A stretch of DNA of 5,177 nt, taken from assembly GCA_927911695.1 (NCBI GenBank), contig CAKMQO010000189.1, positions 1 through 5,177 of the forward strand, in the 5' to 3' direction. Each line of letters begins with the position of its first letter. Position 1 is the stretch's first letter. The DNA comes from an uncultured Gemella sp. GTDB lineage: Bacteria > Bacillota > Bacilli > Staphylococcales > Gemellaceae. This document shows, piece by piece, positions 1 to 4,886 of this stretch. The notes under the pieces are model-generated. The model made no database searches. It saw nothing but the letters and a program-made list of their open reading frames with translations, and was not told the origin of the DNA. Position numbers and translations under genes: made by a program.

Positions 1-878
1 TTGTCTTCAACTCCTAATACATCTATAAAAAAAGCTTTCTGCTCTAGGTATTTCATACCCAACTAACTGCAATTATCTGATTTTTTTATAGGGTGATATC
101 TGAATTTATCACTAGCACTAATAATTGCTGTATCTAAGTCAATTACTTTAGCTTTAAATTTAAATCTTTTTTCAATTTCCATTCTAAACAATTCTTTATC
201 ACGCTTTTCTAAAGGTTTAATCTTACCTTGCTTATCCCTAATTTCGATAACATCTGTTAGTTCATTATATGCTATAGGTGTAATAGATAAGATAATTTTT
301 TCAAGGTTTTCTAAGGTTTGAATGACTTTACCTTTTTCATCTGTTGTAATTTCTAAACTAGCGTTAGTAAGAGCATTAGAAATTTTTATTTTCTGTTGAG
401 TTTTCTGAAACTTACCTAAGAATGTATATTTATTCTTGAAATAATCAACATTGCCATTAGCTCGGGTTATTTCTCCGTTAAGTTCATTTAAGTTGTTTAC
501 TTTCCATTCATCATTATTTAAAGCTAACAACTCCATACACTCGATAGCTGTATCGTATTCTATTTCACCACTCACAACACTTTTAGCTATTACAGTTAAG
601 CATGATAGGTAATAATCATTTCTTTCTTGTAGTTTGTCCTGTTCATTCTCTATATACTTTTCCATGATTGAAATGGCTTGATTATGTGAAACTTTAGTAA
701 AGTTTTGGATAGGTTCGCTAGTATATTTAGTGACAACTTTCTTTTCTTCTTGTACTGGATAAGGGGTAGCATGGTTTATTATAGGTTTATATTCACAACC
801 ATTTATAATTAATGGTAAACCTTGAATTTGAATATATTTAAAACTTGCTGTATCGGGTTCTACTCCTATTAAATCAAC
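1..878 (-). CDS. Primase-helicase, C-terminal part with start of VapE/VirE domain (frameshifted, runs off window)
   Basis: This is the continuation of the AEP primase gene whose start is at 1413. A +1 shift in the T run at 884-889 moves the frame. From 878 downward the frame is open through a linker (FKYIQIQGLPLIINGCEY, then a charged stretch) to the beginning of a virulence-associated protein E (VapE/VirE) type helicase domain. The diagnostic part is FRYHPIK near base 85. As sequenced a stop follows at 63-65. Removing three single bases (one from the seven-T run 81-87, base 57, one from the seven-A run 27-33) restores NQIIAVSWDEIPRAESFF and then IDVLGVED. This matches the conserved segment just before the Walker A loop of VapE proteins. 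VapE-type proteins are P-loop ATPases used as replicative helicases by phages and SaPI-like islands. The ATPase core lies beyond the left edge. An internal ATG at 665 would give a 200-residue ORF, but it is not a real start because coding continues upstream in frame. Confidence 0.8.
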
Positions 879-1413
879 TATACTTTTTTATTGTAGCTTT
901 ATACTCTTGTTCATTCATACCTTTTGAAGTATCTACTATCAATCTGAAACGTGGATGTATTTTTGTGTATGATACTGATTTATAGATCATATATGAGTAA
1001 TTAGCTAGTTTAGATTGAATTAGGTTGTAAAACTCCTCTGTATCTAGTGATAGATATTCATAATCTAGTACTGCAAGTTGTTTATTATGAAAATCTTTTG
1101 TTTTTGTTCCTAATTTACCATTTACCTTATCAAATTTACCTATTAAAAAATATTCTGCTTTTTGTTTTATCTCATTACATTGAGTTAGATAATAATAATC
1201 TTGTTCGTTGAATTTTAATTCAAAGTTCTTTTCTTTAGCTTTCTTTATCAGTTCTGATTTATATTTCTCTACTTGTTCATTTGATACAATAGGTAAATCA
1301 AAGTTTTTAGGTTGATACCTCGTTAATATCTCAAACGGTTTAAAGTTGCTTTGTATTTCTTCTCTCACTACTGCATTAAAGCCTGTTTGTTTATAAAGGT
1401 AGTATTCATTCAA
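874..1413 (-). CDS. Archaeo-eukaryotic-type (PrimPol-like) primase domain, N-terminal part of primase-helicase, frameshifted
   Basis: This is the N-terminal 176 or so residues of the element's replication protein. It resembles the AEP/PrimPol domain that precedes VapE-type helicases. The first metal-binding motif is LAVLDYEYLS (D117, E119; the family usually has DxD). The segment SVSYTKIHPRFRLIVDTS (S146-S163) matches the family motif before PRFRL, where many members carry a histidine at the position of Y149. Both differences could be real variation or sequence error. The start is TTG at 1411-1413, supported by a strong AGAGGTGAT ribosome binding site overlapping the stop of the upstream gene, so translation is probably coupled. 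The frame ends as ...KKYS-stop at 874-876, but one base too many in the T run 884-889 explains this. Deleting it reads ATIKSIVDLIGVEPDTASF straight into the next segment. Expected role: priming and unwinding for island or phage replication. The family is fairly clear; activity is inferred. Confidence 0.75.
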   Translation of the reverse strand: MNEYYLYKQTGFNAVVREEIQSNFKPFEILTRYQPKNFDLPIVSNEQVEKYKSELIKKAKEKNFELKFNEQDYYYLTQCNEIKQKAEYFLIGKFDKVNGKLGTKTKDFHNKQLAVLDYEYLSLDTEEFYNLIQSKLANYSYMIYKSVSYTKIHPRFRLIVDTSKGMNEQEYKATIKKYS

Positions 1414-1414
1414 A

Positions 1415-1714
1415 TTACATCACCTCTTTTAATGCTTCTTTAACTTTGTCTAGTTTTTCATAACATAAAATAGATAATTCTTCAGATGTATTGATAGCTA
1501 TAGCATTAGTTAAAATACGTAAATTGTTTCCGTCGTTTACTTTATCCCAATACTTGAGTAATTCTTTACTACTTATTGTTGAATTTTTTAATTCATCAGG
1601 TGTTAGTACCTTAATTACGTTTGTATGAGTTGCTAATAACTCCATTGAAAGCTGTAGACTTGTCAACCTTTGTTCTAGTTCCTCTATATTTTTTATGATT
1701 TCTGATTTATCCAT
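1415..1714 (-). CDS. Hypothetical 99-residue protein in replication operon
   Basis: I do not recognise this protein. It is 99 residues, mostly helical in character. Its N-terminal segment, residues 1-30 (IIKNIEELEQRLTSLQLSME), has the heptad-like spacing of a coiled coil, and there is a second acidic/basic helix at the C-terminus (YEKLDKVKEALKEVM). There is no signal peptide, membrane segment or metal motif. ATG at 1712-1714 has a good GAAAGGAGAT ribosome binding site. The stop at 1415-1417 overlaps the ribosome binding site of the primase-helicase, so the two are probably translationally coupled. A small helical accessory protein for replication is a reasonable guess from position, but nothing in the sequence proves it. 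Its leader contains one copy of the 29-bp repeat that also precedes the integrase. Confidence 0.75.
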   Translation of the reverse strand: MDKSEIIKNIEELEQRLTSLQLSMELLATHTNVIKVLTPDELKNSTISSKELLKYWDKVNDGNNLRILTNAIAINTSEELSILCYEKLDKVKEALKEVM

Positions 1715-1733
1715 TTTTATTATCTCCTTTCGC

Positions 1734-1762
1734 TTATTAACTTCTTTGATATGTGCTAGATA
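1734..1762 (+). repeat. 29-bp direct repeat, copy 1 (leader of the 99-aa gene)
   Basis: This copy matches 3618-3646 at 28 of 29 bases, the difference being C1741 versus T3625. It fills the gap between the HTH gene (stop at 1772-1774) and the ribosome binding site of the 99-aa gene (1724-1731). On the leftward operon mRNA it is read as its reverse complement, two bases upstream of the SD/start block. The core is CTTTGATATGTGCTAGAT. It is not a perfect palindrome, so it does not look like a simple dimer operator. Confidence 0.85.
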
Positions 1763-1771
1763 TATTATTTT

Positions 1772-2017
1772 TTAAATAGTGTTTTCTTTCAAAAACTTGT
1801 TTACTTCACTTTCAAGATAAATGTACTGTCTACCAACTTTAGTTGGTCTTAAACCACGTTTATTTAGGTCTGATAAGGTATCAACTCCAATTCCTAAGGT
1901 TTCACATAGTTCTTTTTGGTTGTATCGTTTATCTTGCTTTATTTCGTCTTGTAAGATATCTTTGACTATCTCACGTACTGCATTTATCATTTCTTGTTCA
2001 AATTCTTCACTAAACAT
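1772..2017 (-). CDS. Excisionase/MerR-like helix-turn-helix DNA-binding protein
   Basis: This is an 81-residue protein with an amphipathic N-terminal helix (residues 1-30) followed by a winged HTH of the HTH_17/excisionase class. The HTH itself is YNQKELCETLGIGVDTLSDL (residues 32-51). The wing reads GLRPTKVGRQYIYLESEV, with the family's typical 'hydrophobic-G-R-x-hydrophobic' strand and the C-terminal helix EVNKFLKEN. Such proteins act as recombination directionality factors (Xis) or as small transcription regulators, and an Xis sits at this place in SaPI-type islands. ATG 2015-2017 follows a good AAAGGAG site that overlaps the stop of the 36-residue membrane peptide, so the two are in one operon. 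Whether it is Xis proper or a regulator cannot be settled from sequence. Confidence 0.8.
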   Translation of the reverse strand: MFSEEFEQEMINAVREIVKDILQDEIKQDKRYNQKELCETLGIGVDTLSDLNKRGLRPTKVGRQYIYLESEVNKFLKENTI

Positions 2018-2031
2018 ATAATCACGCTCCT

Positions 2032-2142
2032 TTAATAAATGCTATCCATTATCATAGCTACTAAATATATAAATGCTGTTATGATTGGTATGAAAACTAA
2101 TGCACAACAAAAAGTATTAATGTATAGATCTTTGTTTTCCAT
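2032..2142 (-). CDS. Small single-pass membrane peptide (36 aa)
   Basis: This short ORF encodes 36 residues beginning MENKDLYINTFCCALVF and ending in IMDSIY. Residues 10-31 or so form one continuous hydrophobic segment long enough to span the membrane, with a short charged N-terminus. ATG 2140-2142 is preceded by AAGAAAGGA at suitable spacing. The stop at 2032-2034 abuts the AAAGGAG ribosome binding site of the HTH gene. The coding-quality ribosome binding site, tight operon packing and coherent membrane segment support a real gene. I do not recognise the family. Possibilities are a holin- or toxin-like peptide, a superinfection-immunity peptide, or an island-specific accessory peptide. Confidence 0.6.
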   Translation of the reverse strand: MENKDLYINTFCCALVFIPIITAFIYLVAMIMDSIY

Positions 2143-2143
2143 T

Positions 2144-2170
2144 TTGTTAAGTCCTTTCTTATGGTATAAT
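2144..2170 (+). promoter_or_regulatory. Extended -10 promoter for candidate small RNA (plus strand)
   Basis: There is a perfect extended -10 element, TGGTATAAT, with TATAAT at 2165-2170. The best -35 is weak (TTGTTA at 2144-2149, 15-base spacer), which extended -10 promoters tolerate. Predicted start is near 2177. The same bases read on the minus strand give a weaker candidate (TTAACA at 2186-2191, 17 bases, TATACC at 2163-2168) that could feed the membrane peptide and HTH genes. One of the two may be spurious. Confidence 0.4.
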
Positions 2171-2176
2171 GTAAGA

Positions 2177-2196
2177 AAGTATTTTTGTTAATACTT
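2177..2196. promoter_or_regulatory. 7-bp inverted repeat, possible operator
   Basis: AAGTATT and AATACTT are separated by six bases. The repeat lies directly downstream of the plus -10 box and covers the -35 of the minus-strand candidate promoter. It could be a protein-binding site as well as, or instead of, an RNA hairpin. A related ATACTTG recurs at 2234-2240. Confidence 0.3.
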
Positions 2197-2202
2197 GTCT
2201 TT

Positions 2203-2251
2203 AACCTTTTAAGTAGTCTGATTTGGTCGTTGGATACTTGAAAGGTTTTTT
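2203..2251 (+). terminator. Intrinsic terminator of candidate small RNA
   Basis: The stem pairs 2203-2215 with 2235-2247 (13 bp, one G-U pair) and runs into T2246-T2251. The stem is rather AT-rich and the loop long, so strength is uncertain. The minus-strand reading lacks a T run. Confidence 0.4.
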
Positions 2252-2462
2252 ATTCATTAGTTAATGTGAACACTTCAGTTAATTCAATCTGTAAGGTATC
2301 ACATATCTTTTTAGCAACTCTAGGGCTTGCCATTTGTGTATTATTAAATACATTCATTAAAGTTTGATAACTTAAACCGCTAGCACGTCCAAAAGATGTT
2401 TTATTATATCCTTGTACTGCAAGTAGTTCTAATAATCTTGATGTATTTACTTTGAATTTCAT
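2250..2462 (-). CDS. Cro-like XRE-family regulator
   Basis: This 70-residue protein consists almost entirely of one XRE/Cro-CI helix-turn-helix: TSRLLELLAVQGYNKTSFGR, then ASGLSYQTLMNVFNN as turn and recognition helix, then SPRVAKKICDTLQIELTEVF. It is the first gene of the leftward operon and divergent from the repressor, the position of cro in phages and str in SaPIs. ATG 2460-2462 follows a near-perfect AAAGGAGGT at seven-base spacing, so strong translation is expected. Probable role: a DNA-binding regulator that helps commit the element to the induced state. There is no effector or dimerisation domain beyond the HTH. The alternative is an early-operon transcription factor with a different target. 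Confidence 0.85.
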   Translation of the reverse strand: MKFKVNTSRLLELLAVQGYNKTSFGRASGLSYQTLMNVFNNTQMASPRVAKKICDTLQIELTEVFTLTNE

Positions 2463-2503
2463 AAAAACGACCTCCTTTATTTATTTTCTATATTTTTTAT
2501 TTG

Positions 2504-2531
2504 TAAAACGTACAACTTTATGAACGTTTTA
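2504..2531. promoter_or_regulatory. Probable operator: 8-bp inverted repeat at the leftward start site
   Basis: TAAAACGT (2504-2511) and ACGTTTTA (2524-2531) are exact inverted arms with a 12-base spacer. The site sits at about +1 to +28 of the leftward promoter, well placed for the repressor or Cro-like protein to block it. The spacer region carries GTACAACTTTATGA (2510-2523). A close copy, GTTCAACTTATGA (2607-2619), lies between the -35 and -10 of the repressor's own promoter, suggesting one regulator touches both promoters. Confidence 0.5.
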
Positions 2532-2538
2532 TATTTGA

Positions 2539-2567
2539 ATAGTACCATTATTTTTTATGTTTGTCAA
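2539..2567 (-). promoter_or_regulatory. Strong leftward promoter of the cro-replication operon
   Basis: On the minus strand there is a consensus -35 TTGACA (2562-2567), a 17-base spacer and TACTAT (2539-2544) preceded by TGG, an extended -10. Predicted start is near 2532. It lies 70 bases upstream of the Cro-like start codon. This is the best promoter in the window and should drive all the leftward genes. Confidence 0.65.
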
Positions 2568-2597
2568 GAATAAAAATAAAAATAATGTATAATTTGT

Positions 2598-2625
2598 TTG
2601 ATTTTTGTTCAACTTATGATACAAT
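2598..2625 (+). promoter_or_regulatory. Rightward promoter of the repressor gene
   Basis: TTGATT (2598-2603), a 16-base spacer and TACAAT (2620-2625) with an upstream TGA make an extended -10 promoter. Start is predicted near 2632, about 27 bases upstream of the repressor's ATG. The spacer contains the operator-like GTTCAACTTATGA, consistent with autoregulation. Confidence 0.5.
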
Positions 2626-2658
2626 ATATTTAATTATTAAACAAAATAGAGGTAGATT

Positions 2659-3297
2659 ATGATAAAAAATAACTTCAATACACTCATGGCGGAACGTCAA
2701 CTTAAGATAACAAGAGTATCTAACGATACAGGTATTTCACGTACTACTTTAACTGCATTGAGTCAAGAAATGAGCAAGGGCGTTCAATTAGACACTCTAA
2801 ATACTTTATGTACCTATTTTAATATTACACCTGGTGAATTTTTCGACTACTTACCTTTTGATTTAGAGTATAATATTGAACAGGATACAGAAGAGGAAGA
2901 AGTTCCCGATAGTGAAGACGGTATAGAATATACAACTAGTTGCGATTATATTCTATTTATTAACATGAAAGGGAAAAATCAAAACAAAACTTTTGAAATA
3001 AAAATCAATGTAGAAAAAACATATAATCTTACTAATCCTATTGATGGCAACTTATATGAAATATTAAAATTTGATATCAATAATATCGATATTATCATAG
3101 TTGGCAATCCTGAAGCATTATCATTTATTGAATTACTTAAAGGGCTTTCTGCAAGTTGGCAAACAAAGATACAATTAGATATTTTATTGTTTTTAAGTAC
3201 TTATTTTTCTAAAGAAGATAACTTAAATAATGCTACTAGGTCTGTAACTGGAAGATTTGATTTATCAGGATATTTTCAACTATCAACCAATAGTTAA
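2659..3297 (+). CDS. CI/Stl-like master repressor (XRE HTH plus unrecognised C-terminal domain)
   Basis: This is a 212-residue protein. Residues 1-65 form an XRE helix-turn-helix of the type common in streptococcal and staphylococcal phages and islands (FNTLMAERQLKITRVSNDTG, ISRTTLTALSQ, ending TPGEFFDYLPF). An acidic linker follows (EQDTEEEEVPDSEDG). The C-terminal domain of about 120 residues (90-212) I do not recognise. It has no visible S24 peptidase features: no Ala-Gly cleavage site and no catalytic Ser/Lys context. So RecA-dependent self-cleavage is unlikely. In SaPI-type islands the equivalent Stl is removed by binding a helper-phage protein, and that is the inferred mode here. ATG 2659 has an AGAGGT site five bases upstream. 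The gene is divergent from the Cro-like regulator and co-oriented with the integrase, as in SaPIs. Confidence 0.8.
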   Translation: MIKNNFNTLMAERQLKITRVSNDTGISRTTLTALSQEMSKGVQLDTLNTLCTYFNITPGEFFDYLPFDLEYNIEQDTEEEEVPDSEDGIEYTTSCDYILFINMKGKNQNKTFEIKINVEKTYNLTNPIDGNLYEILKFDINNIDIIIVGNPEALSFIELLKGLSASWQTKIQLDILLFLSTYFSKEDNLNNATRSVTGRFDLSGYFQLSTNS

Positions 3298-3318
3298 CAG
3301 TTACCTACCATTCAAGGA

Positions 3319-3345
3319 GCAGTATAGTTTAACTGCATTGTTTTA
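3319..3345 (+). terminator. Weak terminator-like hairpin after the repressor gene
   Basis: GCAGT (3319-3323) pairs with ACTGC (3332-3336) across an eight-base loop, followed by ATTGTTTT. It is short and only modestly stable. It would separate the repressor transcript from the convergent minus-strand RNA. Confidence 0.25.
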
Positions 3346-3352
3346 TAAACAG

Positions 3353-3386
3353 AAAAAAAGCACCAGTAAAATAATTACCAGTGCTT
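3353..3386 (-). terminator. Minus-strand intrinsic terminator
   Basis: AAGCAC (3358-3363) pairs with GTGCTT (3381-3386). An inner GTAA/TTAC stem lies beyond a small internal loop. On the minus strand the hairpin is followed by seven T residues (A3353-A3359 on the plus strand). The plus strand has no T tract after it, so it terminates a leftward transcript, although no leftward gene exists upstream. Confidence 0.6.
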
Positions 3387-3446
3387 AAGGATCTAATAAA
3401 AAATGAATAATTTGTAACGATGTTACAACAAATAGGATTTATTTAC
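3353..3446 (-). ncRNA. Candidate ~95-nt small RNA between repressor and integrase
   Basis: A strong minus-strand promoter (3453-3481) points into this stretch, and a clear minus-strand terminator closes it. Between them is a perfect hairpin, TTGTAAC-ATC-GTTACAA (3412-3428), then an AU-rich single-stranded stretch, then the terminator. I find no minus-strand ATG within the predicted RNA, so it is unlikely to encode a peptide. It contains AUCCU twice, which could pair with AGGAU-type ribosome binding sites, but that is speculation. I do not recognise the RNA family. Confidence 0.5.
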
Positions 3447-3452
3447 ACCTAT

Positions 3453-3481
3453 ATTATACCATATAAATGCTGTAATATCAA
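3453..3481 (-). promoter_or_regulatory. Strong minus-strand promoter of candidate small RNA
   Basis: TTGATA (3476-3481), exactly 17 bases, then TATAAT (3453-3458) preceded by TGG: a near-consensus promoter with a perfect extended -10. Predicted start is near 3446. It faces away from the integrase, and the only thing downstream before a terminator is the non-coding stretch. Confidence 0.6.
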
Positions 3482-3581
3482 GGTTTTATGCACTTACTTA
3501 AAATATAAAACTATTTAAATGGCTTCTAAGCGTTCTAATTATTAAAAGGTGTAATTACATTACCTAACCTTTAAAAGTCTT

Positions 3582-3609
3582 ACCACGTCCATTATATGAG
3601 GTGGTTTTT
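3582..3609 (+). terminator. Terminator-like or attenuator hairpin in the integrase leader
   Basis: ACCAC (3582-3586) pairs with GTGGT (3601-3605), with a further T-A and C-G pair beyond one mismatch, followed by T3605-T3609. It lies 55 bases upstream of the integrase start, so it could block read-through from the repressor or attenuate integrase transcription. Stability is modest. Confidence 0.3.
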
Positions 3610-3617
3610 AAAATCAT

Positions 3618-3646
3618 TTATTAATTTCTTTGATATGTGCTAGATA
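3618..3646 (+). repeat. 29-bp direct repeat, copy 2 (integrase leader)
   Basis: This copy matches 1734-1762 at 28 of 29 bases. It ends exactly where the integrase ribosome binding site begins (GAAAGGA at 3647). The SD-to-ATG block 3647-3666 is itself 19/20 identical to the block at 1731-1712 on the minus strand. Confidence 0.85.
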
Positions 3647-3663
3647 GAAAGGAAATAATAAAA

Positions 3664-4805
3664 ATGATTAAAGAATATACTAAAAAATCAGACGGAAAAA
3701 AATATTATATGGTTAAAGTCTATTTAGGAAAAGATGAAATTAGCAAAAAGGATAGATATACAACAAGACGTGGTTTTAAAACTAAAAAGAAGCTTTACTA
3801 TGTGAAGCAAAACTTAAAACAGATGTAGCAAATAATGGTTTATTAAATAATGAGATTACAACATTTCAAGAATTATATAATTTATGGTTTGAGGGATATA
3901 AACACACTGTAAAGGAAAATAGTTTAATAGTATCAGAACATGTATTTAAAGTTATTCTTTCTGAATTTGGTTCACTGCAATTGAAAAAGATAACAATACC
4001 TTATTGTCAAAAAGTTTTAAATAAATGGTTTAAAGAATATAAGACTTATAAAAAACTAAAGTCGTATGTTGTGAATATGTTAAACTTTGCTATTGAATTA
4101 CGTATAATTACAACAAATCCAATGGCAGTTACTAAGACACCTAAGCAAATTCAAGAAATTAAAGACAACAAGGAAATTTATTATACTAAAGATGAATTAA
4201 AAAAGTTCTTTGAGTTAATGCAAGAAACAGAAGAATTTTATACAGTTGTGATGTTTAGACTATTAGCTTTTACAGGTTTAAGAAAATGTGAAGTATTAGC
4301 TTTATTATGGTCTGATATAGATTTAACAAACGGTACAATTAATGTAAATAAAACACTAGCATATAATAAAAATTATGAATTAGTACCACAAACTCCAAAA
4401 AGTAAAGCTAGTATTAGAAAAATTAGTATAGATAATAAAACATCACTAATGTTAAGAAAGTGGAAACTTGAACAAAAACAATTGTTATTGAAACTAGGTT
4501 TTAATACTAACAAGAAAGATCAAGCTTGTTTTACAAATTTAGCAACTAATGAATACTTTAGAAAAAATTATCTTAATTACAGGTTAGACGCTATTTGTAA
4601 ACAGCATAATCTAAAAAGAATAAAGATACATGGTTTCAGACACACACACTGTAGTTTGCTGTTTGAAAGTGGTGTTACTATTCAAGAGGTACAAGAAAGA
4701 TTAGGTCACTCAGATATAAAAGTTACTATGAATATCTATGCACACGTAACAGAAAAACAAAAAGAAGAAGTCGGGAAAAAATTTGCAAAGTATGTAAATT
4801 TCTAA
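3664..4805 (+). CDS. int: Tyrosine recombinase integrase of phage/island type, one frameshift as sequenced
   Basis: This integrase belongs to the SaPI/Tn916-like phage integrase family and catalyses site-specific insertion and excision at the rplS terminus beside it. ATG 3664 has a GAAAGGA site at good spacing; an earlier in-frame ATG at 3637 has none and lies inside the repeat. The frame breaks at the five-A run 3784-3788. Adding one A joins RRGFKTKK to EALLCEAKLKTDVANNG and gives a normal 380-residue protein. The parts are an arm-binding N-terminus (about 1-50), a core-binding helical domain (about 60-160), then the catalytic domain. Catalytic residues, in corrected numbering, are R207 in FTGLRKCE, K248 in the TPKSKASIRK strand, H323 and R326 in HGFRH, H349 in LGHSD, and the nucleophile Y359 in NIYAHV. 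All are present. As sequenced, only a 274-residue fragment from TTG 3981 carries these residues. Confidence 0.9.
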
Positions 4806-4808
4806 TAA

Positions 4809-4830
4809 ACATGGTCAAAACATGGTCAAA
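4809..4830 (+). repeat. Two tandem 11-base repeats just after the integrase
   Basis: ACATGGTCAAA occurs twice in direct succession immediately after the integrase stop. Short direct repeats at this place, between int and the attachment site, are candidates for integrase arm-binding sites. The function is inferred from position. Confidence 0.5.
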
Positions 4831-4844
4831 GCGTAAAAAAAGAA

Positions 4845-4870
4845 AGCCCCGTTACTAATGTAATAGGGCT
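4845..4870. terminator. Bidirectional terminator between rplS and the integrase
   Basis: AGCCC/GGGCT closes a stem, and GTTAC/GTAAT extends it after one mismatch, with a four-base loop TAAT. On the minus strand it is followed by CTTTCTTTTTTT, a strong U tract ending rplS. On the plus strand it is followed by TTTT after the integrase. It probably belongs to rplS, so the element-chromosome junction lies near or within 4806-4890. The core cannot be defined because the other junction is outside the window. Confidence 0.75.
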
Positions 4871-4886
4871 TTTAAGCTTCTTCTTA

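Larger units (their letters stand above)
2177..2251 (+). ncRNA. Candidate ~75-nt small RNA antisense to the leftward operon
   Basis: The predicted transcript runs from just after the TGGTATAAT promoter to a T run. It would fold into two hairpins. The first is a perfect 7-bp stem (AAGTATT 2177-2183, AATACTT 2190-2196, 6-base loop). The second is a 13-bp stem (2203-2215 with 2235-2247, one wobble pair, 19-base loop) followed by TTTTTT. The U tract is present only on the plus strand, so the hairpin is not a terminator for the Cro-like gene. The RNA would be complementary to the intercistronic region between the Cro-like gene and the membrane peptide, and to the last three bases (stop codon) of the former. 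There is no start codon with a ribosome binding site inside. Inference from promoter and terminator only. Confidence 0.4.
3298..3663. other. 366-base non-coding region between repressor and integrase
   Basis: I find no supported gene on either strand. The longest ATG-initiated readings I noticed are about ten codons, without ribosome binding sites. In order it holds a weak hairpin after the repressor, a minus-strand terminator, a candidate small RNA with a strong promoter, a perfect 10-bp palindrome TGTAATTACA (3549-3558), a terminator-like hairpin (3582-3609), and the second copy of the 29-bp repeat just before the integrase. A weak plus-strand promoter for the integrase could be TTAAAA (3571-3576) with TATATG (3594-3599), spacer 17. 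Confidence 0.7.

Noticed and set aside
63..65. True stop codon ending a 200-residue protein
   Set aside because: VapE-like coding continues past it once three local one-base indels are corrected, and the upstream frame is open beyond its putative ATG.
1821..2021. 66-codon open frame on the plus strand
   Set aside because: It lies antisense within the HTH gene, has no ribosome binding site, and the HTH protein on the other strand is clearly real.
2588..2593. Plus-strand TATAAT upstream of the repressor
   Set aside because: The nearest -35-like TTGTCA is 21 bases away, and the promoter at 2598-2625 fits better.
3412..3428. Perfect palindrome TTGTAAC-GAT-GTTACAA as an operator for a known regulator
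   Set aside because: It matches no operator I can name with confidence. It lies within the predicted small RNA, where a hairpin explains it.
3541..3570. Riboswitch or T-box in the integrase leader
   Set aside because: Only short palindromes are present (TGTAATTACA). No conserved riboswitch or T-box core is visible.
3591..3596. Minus-strand TATAAT box
   Set aside because: There is no -35 at a usable distance and no gene or terminator makes sense of it close by.
3637..3663. Upstream ATG at 3637 as integrase start
   Set aside because: It lies inside the 29-bp repeat and has no SD. ATG 3664 has GAAAGGA at the right distance and gives the normal N-terminus.
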